From Hymenobacter sp. (GTDB taxonomy: Bacteria > Bacteroidota > Bacteroidia > Cytophagales > Hymenobacteraceae), in contig JANYFQ010000563.1 in assembly GCA_025362615.1 (NCBI GenBank), positions 1 to 17,669 of the forward strand: a DNA stretch of 17,669 nucleotides, in the 5' to 3' direction. A model generated the notes under the pieces. The model saw only the letters and a list, made by a program, of their open reading frames with translations. It searched no databases and was not told where the DNA came from. Below, one piece after another: positions 8,211 to 15,377 of the stretch. The translations under genes and the position numbers were made by a program. Each line of letters begins with the position of its first letter. Position 1 is the first letter of the stretch.

Positions 8211-8852
8211 ATGACCATAAAAACCTTCACCTTCAACGGTTTCGCCGAAAACACCTACGTCCTCGCCGACCCTGCCACCGGGCAGTGCGTCATCCTCGAC
8301 CCCGGCTGCTACACCGCCGCCGAGCAGCAGGCGCTGCAAGCGTACCTCGCGGCCGAGAACCTCACGCCCGCGCTGCTGCTCAATACCCACGCCCACATCG
8401 ACCACGTACTGGGCAATGCGTTCGTGCTACGAACCTGGCCGGGACTGCCTTTTTTGCTGCATCCGCTCGACTTGCCCACGCTGCGGTCGGTGCCGGCTTA
8501 CGCGGGCTCCTACGGTTTCGGGGCCTACGAGCCGGCCGAGCCTACGGGTGAACTGGCTGCTGGTCAGGTTATAGAATTTGGGGAGATGGCGCTGGAAGTA
8601 CGTTTCACGCCCGGCCACGCGCCGGGGCACGTCGTGTTTTACCACCCGGCCGGCCACGTCGTCATCGGCGGCGATGTGCTGTTTCGGGGCAGCATTGGCC
8701 GTACCGATTTGCCGGGCGGCGACCACGAAACGCTTATTCAAAGTATTCGGCGCGAGTTGCTTACCCTGCCCGATGCCACCGTTGTGTACCCCGGCCACGG
8801 CCCCGCCACCACGGTGGGAGAGGAGCGCCGCAGCAACCCCTTCCTCACTTGA
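8211..8852 (+). CDS. MBL-fold metallohydrolase (GloB-like)
   Basis: The 213-residue cytoplasmic protein has the full metallo-beta-lactamase-fold metal set: THAHIDH (H60, H62, D64, H65), TPGHAPGH (H136/H140), GGDVLF (D155) and YPGHGP (H196). This is the layout of the glyoxalase II-like branch, and binding of two metal ions is expected. The GloB-like subfamily includes hydroxyacylglutathione hydrolases, but at this length and without the C-terminal substrate-binding domain of classical glyoxalase II the substrate is uncertain; a thioesterase or related hydrolase is likely. The start follows a -7 element by about 45 bases. Its TGA overlaps the TTG start of pssA by four bases (TTGA), so the two are co-translated. 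A link to phospholipid metabolism is not shown by the sequence. Confidence 0.9.
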   Translation: MTIKTFTFNGFAENTYVLADPATGQCVILDPGCYTAAEQQALQAYLAAENLTPALLLNTHAHIDHVLGNAFVLRTWPGLPFLLHPLDLPTLRSVPAYAGSYGFGAYEPAEPTGELAAGQVIEFGEMALEVRFTPGHAPGHVVFYHPAGHVVIGGDVLFRGSIGRTDLPGGDHETLIQSIRRELLTLPDATVVYPGHGPATTVGEERRSNPFLT

Positions 8853-9607
8853 AAAAGCATATTCCCAACGCCCTCACCTGCCTCAACCTGTTGTGTGGGT
8901 GTTTGGCCCTGAGCCTGATACTCGGCGGTGCGGCTTTTAACAACGGCCGCCTTGTGTCGGCGGCTTACCTAATCGGCCTGGCCGCCGTGGCCGATTTTTT
9001 CGACGGCTTCGCGGCGCGGGCGCTGGGCGTGTCGTCGCCCATCGGCAAGGACCTTGATTCGCTGGCCGACATGGTTTCGTTTGGGGTGGTGCCGGGCGCA
9101 ATACTCGTCAATTTGCTGAACGCGGCCTTCAGCCGACAGCCGGAATTGCTGAAGGCGTGGCAGTTTCACAGCGTAGCCGTCGCGCCCACGGGGCTGTTGG
9201 CGTTCCTCGGCTTCGCCCTCACCATCTTCTCGGCCCTGCGCCTGGCCAAGTTCAACAACGACACCCGGCAAACTGACTCCTTCATCGGCCTGCCTACGCC
9301 GGCCTGTACGCTGGTGGTGGCCGCGCTGCCGCTTATTCTTACGAACGATAGGTTTGGGCTGACGAGCTACATCTTGAACCCCTGGTTTTTGCTGGGTATC
9401 ACGGCGTTGCTTTCGGGCCTGCTGGTGGCCGAAATCCCGCTCTTTGCGCTCAAATTCAAGAACTTTGGGTGGGCTGATAACCGCCGCCGCTACGTGTTTA
9501 TTGCCCTGGTAATTGGGCTGTTAGCGGCATTGGGCGCAGCCGGTGTGCCGCTGGCGGTGCTGGCCTACGTGGCACTGTCGGTGCCAGCCACCCGACGGGC
9601 CGGTTGA
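8849..9607 (+). CDS. pssA: CDP-diacylglycerol--serine O-phosphatidyltransferase (phosphatidylserine synthase)
   Basis: PssA transfers phosphatidyl from CDP-diacylglycerol to L-serine, giving phosphatidylserine, the precursor of phosphatidylethanolamine, at the inner membrane. The 252-residue protein has the CDP-alcohol phosphatidyltransferase signature DGxxAR-x8-GxxxD-xxxD complete: D49, D52, G53, A56-R57, G66, D70 and D74. Several hydrophobic membrane segments follow (about 10-30, 75-95, 110-132, 140-160, 175-200, 215-245). The TTG at 8849 is chosen because it yields MKKHIPNALTCLNLLCG, the typical N-terminus of the family, and there is no suitable ATG nearby. It overlaps the upstream hydrolase gene by 4 bases, so translation is probably coupled. 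A terminator-like hairpin spans its stop codon. Confidence 0.92.
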   Translation: MKKHIPNALTCLNLLCGCLALSLILGGAAFNNGRLVSAAYLIGLAAVADFFDGFAARALGVSSPIGKDLDSLADMVSFGVVPGAILVNLLNAAFSRQPELLKAWQFHSVAVAPTGLLAFLGFALTIFSALRLAKFNNDTRQTDSFIGLPTPACTLVVAALPLILTNDRFGLTSYILNPWFLLGITALLSGLLVAEIPLFALKFKNFGWADNRRRYVFIALVIGLLAALGAAGVPLAVLAYVALSVPATRRAG

Positions 9608-9637
9608 GGCCCGGCGGGTGGCAGTAGGCGCGATTTT
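9587..9637 (+). terminator. Terminator-like hairpin across the pssA stop codon
   Basis: GCCACCCGACGGGCC (9587-9601) pairs with GGCCCGGCGGGTGGC (9608-9622), 14 of 15 positions matching. The loop GGTTGA contains the pssA stop codon. A T5 run follows at 9633-9637, about 10 bases after the stem. That gap is longer than in a canonical terminator, so function is probable but not certain. Confidence 0.5.
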
Positions 9638-9764
9638 TGTACGCTCAGGCAATAAAGCGGCTTTTTCGTAGTTATCCGCTCATCTGAGGCGAACCCCCGG
9701 CCGCAATACCTTGTTGCCAGCGCCAACTGACTACCATCTTTCCACCAAACTACTTCGCGCACCT

Positions 9765-12700
9765 ATGCGGCATCTACTCATTCTTTTGGCGATTGCGGGG
9801 TTGGGGCTGTCGGTGGGGCCTGCCCATGCCCAGAACGGGCCGGTTACGCAGCACGTAGCGGTGCGCTGGGGCGGCACCACCGACGTGGTTGGCCCCACGG
9901 GTGCCCGCCGCCGCGAGCCGACGTTTGAAGGAGCCTTCGTGCCCCACGGCGAACAAGAGCAGTTGCTGTCGGTGCGCCTGGCCGGAGCCGTGGACCAGGG
10001 CACGGTGCAAAACGCGGTGTACGAAGCCGTTAGCCCCGCCGATGTGGCCCTGCTGGCCCGCCGGCCGCTGCCCGCCGCGCCGCCCACGCGCCTGCTCGTC
10101 GGCACCGAGCGCAAGCTGCCCGTGACCACGCTGCTGGTGCAGCCGCTGCGCCGCAACCCCGCCACCGGGCAAGCCGAGCGGCTGGTGTCGTTCGATTATT
10201 CCTACGCGGTGGCCCCCGCGCCGGCCCGCCGGGGCGGCACCCCCGGCACCCGCTTCTACGCTGCCCGGTCGGTGCTGGCCAGCGGCGACTGGTTCAAGCT
10301 CGGCGTGGCCGACAACGGCATTTACAAGCTCGATAAAGCGGGGCTACGGAGCTTGGGCCTCGACCCGAACACCCTCAACCCCAACCGCTTGCAGCTCTAC
10401 GGGAACAGTGTTGGAATTTTACCCCAGGCCAACGCCGCTTACCGCCCCGACGACCTGGTGGAAAACAACATCCTCTTCGTCGGCAATGCCGACAACACCT
10501 TCGACGACAACGAATATTTCCTGTTTTACTCGCCCGGTGCCCACACCTGGGAGGCCAGCGGCGGCCTGTTTCGGCACCGCAACAACATCTACCCCGACAC
10601 GGCTTATTACTTCGTGACGGCCGGCAACACGCCCGGCCGGCGGGTGCCCACCGTGGCCCCGCCTACCGCCGGGGCCGTGCCCAACTCCATCAGCACCTTC
10701 GCCGAGCGCCGCTTTTACGAACACGACCTCGTGAACCTCATCCATTCGGGCCGGCAGTGGCTGGGCGAGGGCTTCAACAGCAGCAACTCCACACCCAAGG
10801 AGGTGGCTTTTGGTGGACTGACCGACCTGGTGCCCAACTCGCCGGTGCGCATCACGGCCTCGCTGGCGGCGGGGGCCAATGCGCCCAGCACGTTTGCCCT
10901 TACCCTCAACGGGGCCGCGCTGGCCAGCCAATCCATCCCCGCCCGGGCTGCCCAGGCGTATTCGGCCGAAACCATTGTGGCCCTGACTACCTACCAAAGT
11001 ACGCTCTCTGCCAGCCCCGCGCCCGAGCAGCGCATCGGCTTGAGCTTCGTCAACGGCGGCGACCCCGCCGCTGCCGGCTACCTCGACTACCTGGAACTGA
11101 ACGCGCAGCGCCAGCTACGGCTGGCCAGCGGGGCGCTGGAGTTTCGCTCCTTTGAAAACATTGCACCGGGCAACGTGAGCCGCTTCGCCCTCACGGCGCC
11201 GGCCGGGGCTGTGGTCTGGGACGTAACCAACCCGCGCCGCGCCCTGGGCCAGACCCTCGACGCGACCGGAGCCTTTGTGGCCCGCACCGACACCCTGCGC
11301 GAGTACGTGGCCCTCGTGTCCGGCGCGGGCTACCCGGTGCCCCGCGCCTTTGGCCGGGTGCCCAACCAAGACCTGCACGCCCTCGACGGCCGCCTCGATT
11401 TGCTGATTGTAACCTACCCGCCGTTTCAGGCCCAGGCCGAGCGGCTGGCCAACCACCGCCGCACCCGCGACGGCCTGCGCGTAGCCGTCGTCACGACCAG
11501 CCAGGTGTACAACGAGTACGGCTCGGGCGGCCAGGACGTAACGGCCATCCGCGACCTGATGAAGCAGGTGTACGACCGCGCCCCGGCCGGCAAGCAGCAG
11601 TTTTTGCTGCTCTTCGGCGATGCGTCGTTCGATTACAAATCAGACCCTTACAACGACAAAACCCAGGAGCCGGCCTGGTGGAGCCAGCGCGTGCCCTTCC
11701 GCACCGACAGCGATTTCGACCGCGCCAACCAGAACTACGTTCCGACCTACGAGTCGCGCGAGTCGTTTGCCCCTTTCTACGGGAATTCGCCCACGTATTC
11801 GTCGGAAGACTACTACGCTTACCTCGACGATGAAGAGGGCGAGTGGCCCGAAGCGAACGCCAGTGCCCGCGCCGAGCGCCTCGACATTGGCGTGGGGCGG
11901 CTGCCCGTGCGTACCCCCCGCGGTGCCCCCGCCGATGCCACCCAGGCCCAGCTGATGGTGGACAAACTGATTGGCTACGACGCGCCCGCCGCCTACGGCA
12001 AGTGGCGCAACCGCGTGACGATGGTGGCCGACGACGGCGAAGGCGGCTTCTTTGTGCAGGGCAGCAGCGAGCCCATCGCCGGTACTGTGCAACGCAGCCA
12101 CCCGGAATACAACATCCACAAGCTTTACCTCGACTTGTACCCGCAGGTGGCGCTGGCGGCCGGGCAGCGTTCGCCGGCGGCCAACCAGGCCATCGACGAG
12201 TCGTTTGAGAAGGGTACCCTCATCTGGAACTACCTGGGGCACGGCGGGCCAAAGGGTCTGGCCGACGAGCAGCTGATAACCAACGCCTCGGTGCTGGCCC
12301 TGCAAAACGCCCGCAACCTGCCGTTTATGGTGACCGGCACCTGCGACCTGGCCACGTACGACGACCCCGATTTCACGTCGGCCGGCGAACAGGTACTCAC
12401 CGACAACACCAACGGCGGCGGGGCCGTGGGCCTCTTCACGACTACGCGGGTGGTGGATGCTGTGGCCAATACGTCGCTCAACACCAGCTTCTTTCAGAAC
12501 GTATTCGCGCCCCTCAACGGGGCCATGCCGCGCATCGGCACGGTGGTGTCGGCGGCCAAAAACGACTACCCCGGCAGCCTCAACAACCGCAACTACACCA
12601 TCCTCGGCGACCCCAGTATGCGCTTGGCTTACCCCGAAGAAGACGTGGTAATCGATGCCGTAAACGGCCGCCCCGTGGTGGCTGGCATCCTCGATACCCT

Positions 12701-13757
12701 GCGGGCGCTCAACAGCGTGAGCCTGCACGGGCAGGTGCGCGTGGGGGGCGTGCTCAACCGCGCCTTCAACGGCACGGCGCAAGTGACGGTGTTCGACAAG
12801 CCAACCACCGTGATGACGCTGGGCAACGAGGACAATGGCAACGGCGGCGGCGATGCCCCCACGCCTATTGTGGTGCAGGAAAGCGTGATTTACGGCGGGC
12901 AGGCCAGGGTGGACAGGGGCGAATTTACCGTCAATTTCGTCGTGCCCAAAGACATCAATTACAACATCGGCTTGGGCAAGGTGAGCTTGTATGCCGCCGA
13001 TGTTACCCGGCGGGTGGACGGGCACGGTGCCCAGCCGCTAAATGTGGGCGGGGCCGGCGGGGCCAACACCGTACCGCGCGACACCATCCCGCCCCTGATT
13101 GCGCTGTTTATGGACAGCGACACCGGGGCGCAGTCCTTCGCCAACGGCGGCCTCACCGGGCAGAACCCGCTGCTGCTGGCCCACCTTTCCGACGACAGCG
13201 GCATCAATACCACTGGGGCCGGCATCGGGCACGAAATTACGGCCGTGCTCGACCGCGACCGCAGCAAGTTGCTGGTGCTCAACGATGCCTTCGTGGGTAC
13301 GGTGGACGATTTTAAGTCCGGCAAGGTCAATAACCTCTACAAAGAGCTGGCTCCCGGCCCGCACGTCATCACGCTTAAAGCCTGGGACACATTCAACAAC
13401 TCGGCCGAAAAGGACGTTGAGTTTGTGGTGGCCCATACCGAGGCCCTGGCCCTGGCCCACGTACTGAACTACCCCAACCCGTTTGCTGGCACCACCACGT
13501 TTCACTTCGACCACAACCGCGAGGGCGACGACCTCGACGTGCAGGTGCAGGTATTTACCGTCACGGGCAAGCTCGTCAAAACCCTGCGTACCACCGTCGT
13601 GGGCAGCGAACCGCACCAAAAAAGCCTCGACTGGAACGGCCGCGACGAATACGACGACCAACTGGCCCGCGGCGTGTACGTGTACCGTGTGAGTGTGCGG
13701 ACTCAGAACGGCAACTCCACTGCTACCAAGTTCGAGAAACTGGTACTGCTTAATTGA
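9765..13757 (+). CDS. porU: Type IX secretion system sortase PorU (gingipain-type C25 peptidase)
   Basis: PorU is the outer-membrane sortase of the T9SS. It removes the CTD of cargo and links it to lipopolysaccharide, working with PorV. The start is ATG 9765, which opens a clean signal peptide (MRHLLILLAIAGLGL...AHA/Q); an in-frame TTG at 9711 would prepend 18 hydrophilic residues and is rejected. The 1330-residue protein has an N-terminal beta-rich region, a C25 peptidase core from about residue 540 (FLLLFGDASFDYK), the catalytic pair seen as NYLGHGGPKG (H826) and VTGTCDLATYD (C860), and Ig-like regions. The end is a CTD/FlgD-like domain (from about residue 1225, YPNPFAGTTTF ... GVYVYRVSV). 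Length and order fit PorU, though orphan C25 proteases resemble it; the porV gene next door strongly supports the call. A weak TACCTTG at 9707-9713 is the only promoter candidate. Confidence 0.93.
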   Translation: MRHLLILLAIAGLGLSVGPAHAQNGPVTQHVAVRWGGTTDVVGPTGARRREPTFEGAFVPHGEQEQLLSVRLAGAVDQGTVQNAVYEAVSPADVALLARRPLPAAPPTRLLVGTERKLPVTTLLVQPLRRNPATGQAERLVSFDYSYAVAPAPARRGGTPGTRFYAARSVLASGDWFKLGVADNGIYKLDKAGLRSLGLDPNTLNPNRLQLYGNSVGILPQANAAYRPDDLVENNILFVGNADNTFDDNEYFLFYSPGAHTWEASGGLFRHRNNIYPDTAYYFVTAGNTPGRRVPTVAPPTAGAVPNSISTFAERRFYEHDLVNLIHSGRQWLGEGFNSSNSTPKEVAFGGLTDLVPNSPVRITASLAAGANAPSTFALTLNGAALASQSIPARAAQAYSAETIVALTTYQSTLSASPAPEQRIGLSFVNGGDPAAAGYLDYLELNAQRQLRLASGALEFRSFENIAPGNVSRFALTAPAGAVVWDVTNPRRALGQTLDATGAFVARTDTLREYVALVSGAGYPVPRAFGRVPNQDLHALDGRLDLLIVTYPPFQAQAERLANHRRTRDGLRVAVVTTSQVYNEYGSGGQDVTAIRDLMKQVYDRAPAGKQQFLLLFGDASFDYKSDPYNDKTQEPAWWSQRVPFRTDSDFDRANQNYVPTYESRESFAPFYGNSPTYSSEDYYAYLDDEEGEWPEANASARAERLDIGVGRLPVRTPRGAPADATQAQLMVDKLIGYDAPAAYGKWRNRVTMVADDGEGGFFVQGSSEPIAGTVQRSHPEYNIHKLYLDLYPQVALAAGQRSPAANQAIDESFEKGTLIWNYLGHGGPKGLADEQLITNASVLALQNARNLPFMVTGTCDLATYDDPDFTSAGEQVLTDNTNGGGAVGLFTTTRVVDAVANTSLNTSFFQNVFAPLNGAMPRIGTVVSAAKNDYPGSLNNRNYTILGDPSMRLAYPEEDVVIDAVNGRPVVAGILDTLRALNSVSLHGQVRVGGVLNRAFNGTAQVTVFDKPTTVMTLGNEDNGNGGGDAPTPIVVQESVIYGGQARVDRGEFTVNFVVPKDINYNIGLGKVSLYAADVTRRVDGHGAQPLNVGGAGGANTVPRDTIPPLIALFMDSDTGAQSFANGGLTGQNPLLLAHLSDDSGINTTGAGIGHEITAVLDRDRSKLLVLNDAFVGTVDDFKSGKVNNLYKELAPGPHVITLKAWDTFNNSAEKDVEFVVAHTEALALAHVLNYPNPFAGTTTFHFDHNREGDDLDVQVQVFTVTGKLVKTLRTTVVGSEPHQKSLDWNGRDEYDDQLARGVYVYRVSVRTQNGNSTATKFEKLVLLN

Positions 13758-13764
13758 TTTTTTT

Positions 13765-13796
13765 ATTGTTGAATTGTTGAATTGCTAAATTGTTGC
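13765..13796 (+). repeat. Octamer array, four ATTGTTGA-type units
   Basis: Four consecutive 8-bp units follow the porU stop by 7 bases: ATTGTTGA, ATTGTTGA, ATTGCTAA, ATTGTTGC. They are the reverse complement of the TCAACAAT-type units at 13886-13945, giving a long imperfect inverted repeat around an ~89-base GC-rich spacer. Confidence 0.85.
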
Positions 13797-13862
13797 TCCT
13801 GCGGGCTAGAACGGTATCGCGCTCACTGCGCTTTTGCTACTGCGCCTACTGCGGGACAGATA

Positions 13863-13887
13863 CCATAACGGCCGCTCCATAACGGCC
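13863..13887 (+). repeat. 11-bp direct repeat in the porU-porV spacer
   Basis: CCATAACGGCC occurs at 13863-13873 and again at 13877-13887, separated by GCT. The second copy runs into the octamer array. CTACTGCG also occurs twice nearby (about 13837-13853). Confidence 0.7.
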
Positions 13888-13945
13888 AACAATTCAATAA
13901 TTCAACAATTTAACAATTCAACAATTCAACCAACAATTTAACAAT
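13886..13945 (+). repeat. Octamer array, TCAACAAT-type units (inverse of 13765-13796)
   Basis: Five consecutive 8-bp units (CCAACAAT, TCAATAAT, TCAACAAT, TTAACAAT, TCAACAAT) at 13886-13925, a half unit TCAA, then CCAACAAT and TTAACAAT at 13930-13945. The array ends 9 bases before the porV ATG. The transcript could fold with 13765-13796 into a long AU-rich stem. Confidence 0.85.
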
Positions 13946-13954
13946 AAAACTTCG

Positions 13955-15193
13955 ATGCGTCTCAATTCTTTTAAAATGCCGGCGCTGCTGGCCGTGTTGC
14001 TCAGCGGTGCGGGTGCGGCCCAAGCCCAAACGCCGGGGCAACCCCAGACCATCACCACGGCGGTGCCTATTCTCACGCTTAGCCCCGATGCGCGCGGGTC
14101 GTCGTTGGGCGAAGCCGGGGTGGCAACTTCGCCCGATGCCAACGCGGGGTACTACAATGCGGGTAAGCTGGGTTTTGTGCCCTTCAAGTACGCCGCGAGT
14201 GCCAATTACTCGCCCTGGCTGCGCAATGTCACCGACGACATGAGCCTGTCGTACCTGTCGGGCTACGGCAAAATCGGGCAGCGCTCGGCCCTGGCGGCTT
14301 CGCTCATGTACTTCGATTTGGGAAGCATTGACTACCGAACCGACCGTAATGTGGAACTGGGCAGCTTCAACCCCAAAGAATACGCCCTTACGGTAAGCTA
14401 CGGGCAGAAGCTATCCGACCACTTTGGGGTGGGCCTCTCCGCCCGCTACGTGCGCTCGAACCTTATAGGAGCTTACGGCAGCAACGATGCCGCCGCTGGC
14501 AACGCCCTGGCCGTGGACCTGGGCGCGTACTACGCCAAAGATGCCACCATCGGCACGGGCGTGTACAACCTGGCTTTTGGCGCGTCCATCCAGAACATCG
14601 GCAACAAAATTGTGTACCGCAACCCGCTCACGCCGAGTTTTTTGCCCACCAATCTCAAACTGGGCACGGCCATCACCCGCGAGATTGACCAGTACAACAA
14701 AATTACCGTCACCTTCGACGCCAACAAGCTGCTCGTGCCCTCTCCCTACTACGAGGACAACAGCGTAGCCAGCGACCCCGTGCAGCAAGCTAAAATAAAG
14801 GCCGAAAACGATAAGCGGCAGCAGCAAGGCATCATTTCGGGCATCACCAGTTCCTTCAACGATGCGCCCGGTGGGTTCAAGGAAGAGTTGAAGGAAATCA
14901 ACCTCTCGACCGGCTTCGAGTACAACTACAACGACCTGCTGCAAGCCCGCGCCGGCTACTTCTATGAAAACCCCGTGAAGGGCGACCGCCAGTACCTGAG
15001 CTTTGGTTTGGGCGTTCGGTATCAGGTGTTTGGCATTGATGGCACGTACCTCGTACCCAGCTCCAACAGCAACCAAGCCAACCCGCTGGCCCAAACCATC
15101 CGCGTGTCGCTGCATTTCAACCTCGACAAGCTGGCCGATGCCTTCAAGGAAGAAGGGGCCGGCGGCACCAGCGGCGACGCACCCACGGAGTAG
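13955..15193 (+). CDS. porV: Type IX secretion system outer-membrane protein PorV (CTD shuttle)
   Basis: PorV (LptO) is an outer-membrane beta-barrel that carries CTD cargo from the translocon to the PorU sortase. The 412-residue product has a signal peptide (MRLNSFKMPALLAVLLSGAG, likely cleavage at AQA/Q) and the typical PorV opening after it (ILTLSPDARGSSLGEAGVA, then PDANAGYYNAGKLGF). It then shows alternating beta-strand character to the end, with aromatic residues near strand ends and a final strand near RVSLHFNLDKL. A charged loop (about residues 270-310, KIKAENDKRQQQG) is typical of the family. It follows porU in the same direction after 197 bases that contain inverted octamer arrays rather than a recognisable promoter. 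Co-transcription with porU is possible but unproven. Confidence 0.92.
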   Translation: MRLNSFKMPALLAVLLSGAGAAQAQTPGQPQTITTAVPILTLSPDARGSSLGEAGVATSPDANAGYYNAGKLGFVPFKYAASANYSPWLRNVTDDMSLSYLSGYGKIGQRSALAASLMYFDLGSIDYRTDRNVELGSFNPKEYALTVSYGQKLSDHFGVGLSARYVRSNLIGAYGSNDAAAGNALAVDLGAYYAKDATIGTGVYNLAFGASIQNIGNKIVYRNPLTPSFLPTNLKLGTAITREIDQYNKITVTFDANKLLVPSPYYEDNSVASDPVQQAKIKAENDKRQQQGIISGITSSFNDAPGGFKEELKEINLSTGFEYNYNDLLQARAGYFYENPVKGDRQYLSFGLGVRYQVFGIDGTYLVPSSNSNQANPLAQTIRVSLHFNLDKLADAFKEEGAGGTSGDAPTE

Positions 15194-15203
15194 GGTTTTC
15201 GAT

Positions 15204-15235
15204 GAGTGAATGAGTGGAGGAGTGAATGAGCGAAT
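15204..15235 (+). repeat. Octamer array A, four GAGTGAAT-type units
   Basis: Four exact-length 8-bp units start 11 bases after the porV stop: GAGTGAAT, GAGTGGAG, GAGTGAAT, GAGCGAAT. They are the reverse complement of the ATTCACTC-type units of the next two arrays. Confidence 0.85.
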
Positions 15236-15278
15236 TGTTGGTGAGGGCAGGTCGGTGATGCCGTGCCGCCTATCAAAA

Positions 15279-15310
15279 ATTCACTCCTTCACTCCTTTAC
15301 TCATTCATTC
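15279..15310 (+). repeat. Octamer array B, four ATTCACTC-type units
   Basis: Four 8-bp units, ATTCACTC, CTTCACTC, CTTTACTC, ATTCATTC, are inverted relative to array A across a 43-base spacer. A T-rich run (CCTTTTTTATT) follows directly, so A, B and the T run together resemble a large terminator. Confidence 0.85.
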
Positions 15311-15344
15311 CTTTTTTATTCGCACACTCGGTCCGCCCCCAAAC

Positions 15345-15376
15345 CATCACTCATTCACTCACTTACTCATTCACTC
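15345..15376 (+). repeat. Octamer array C, four ATTCACTC-type units next to a start codon
   Basis: Four 8-bp units, CATCACTC, ATTCACTC, ACTTACTC, ATTCACTC, are in the same orientation as array B. The array ends one base before the TTG proposed as the start of the M16 gene, so it occupies the place of a ribosome-binding region and can pair with array A. Confidence 0.8.
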
Positions 15377-15377
15377 A

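Noticed and set aside
9650..9668. Small hairpin AAAGC-G-GCTTT as terminator
   Set aside because: The stem is only 5 bp and weak; the larger hairpin at 9587-9622 is a better candidate.
9707..9714. TACCTTGT as the porU promoter -7 element
   Set aside because: It lacks one T of TAnnTTTG and has no TTG at the -33 distance; too weak to list as a feature.
9711..9764. Upstream TTG start for porU
   Set aside because: It would add 18 polar residues before a complete signal peptide; ATG 9765 gives a normal secreted N-terminus.
13765..15376. CRISPR array
   Set aside because: Units are 8 bp, contiguous and imperfect, with no unique spacers of regular length and no cas genes.
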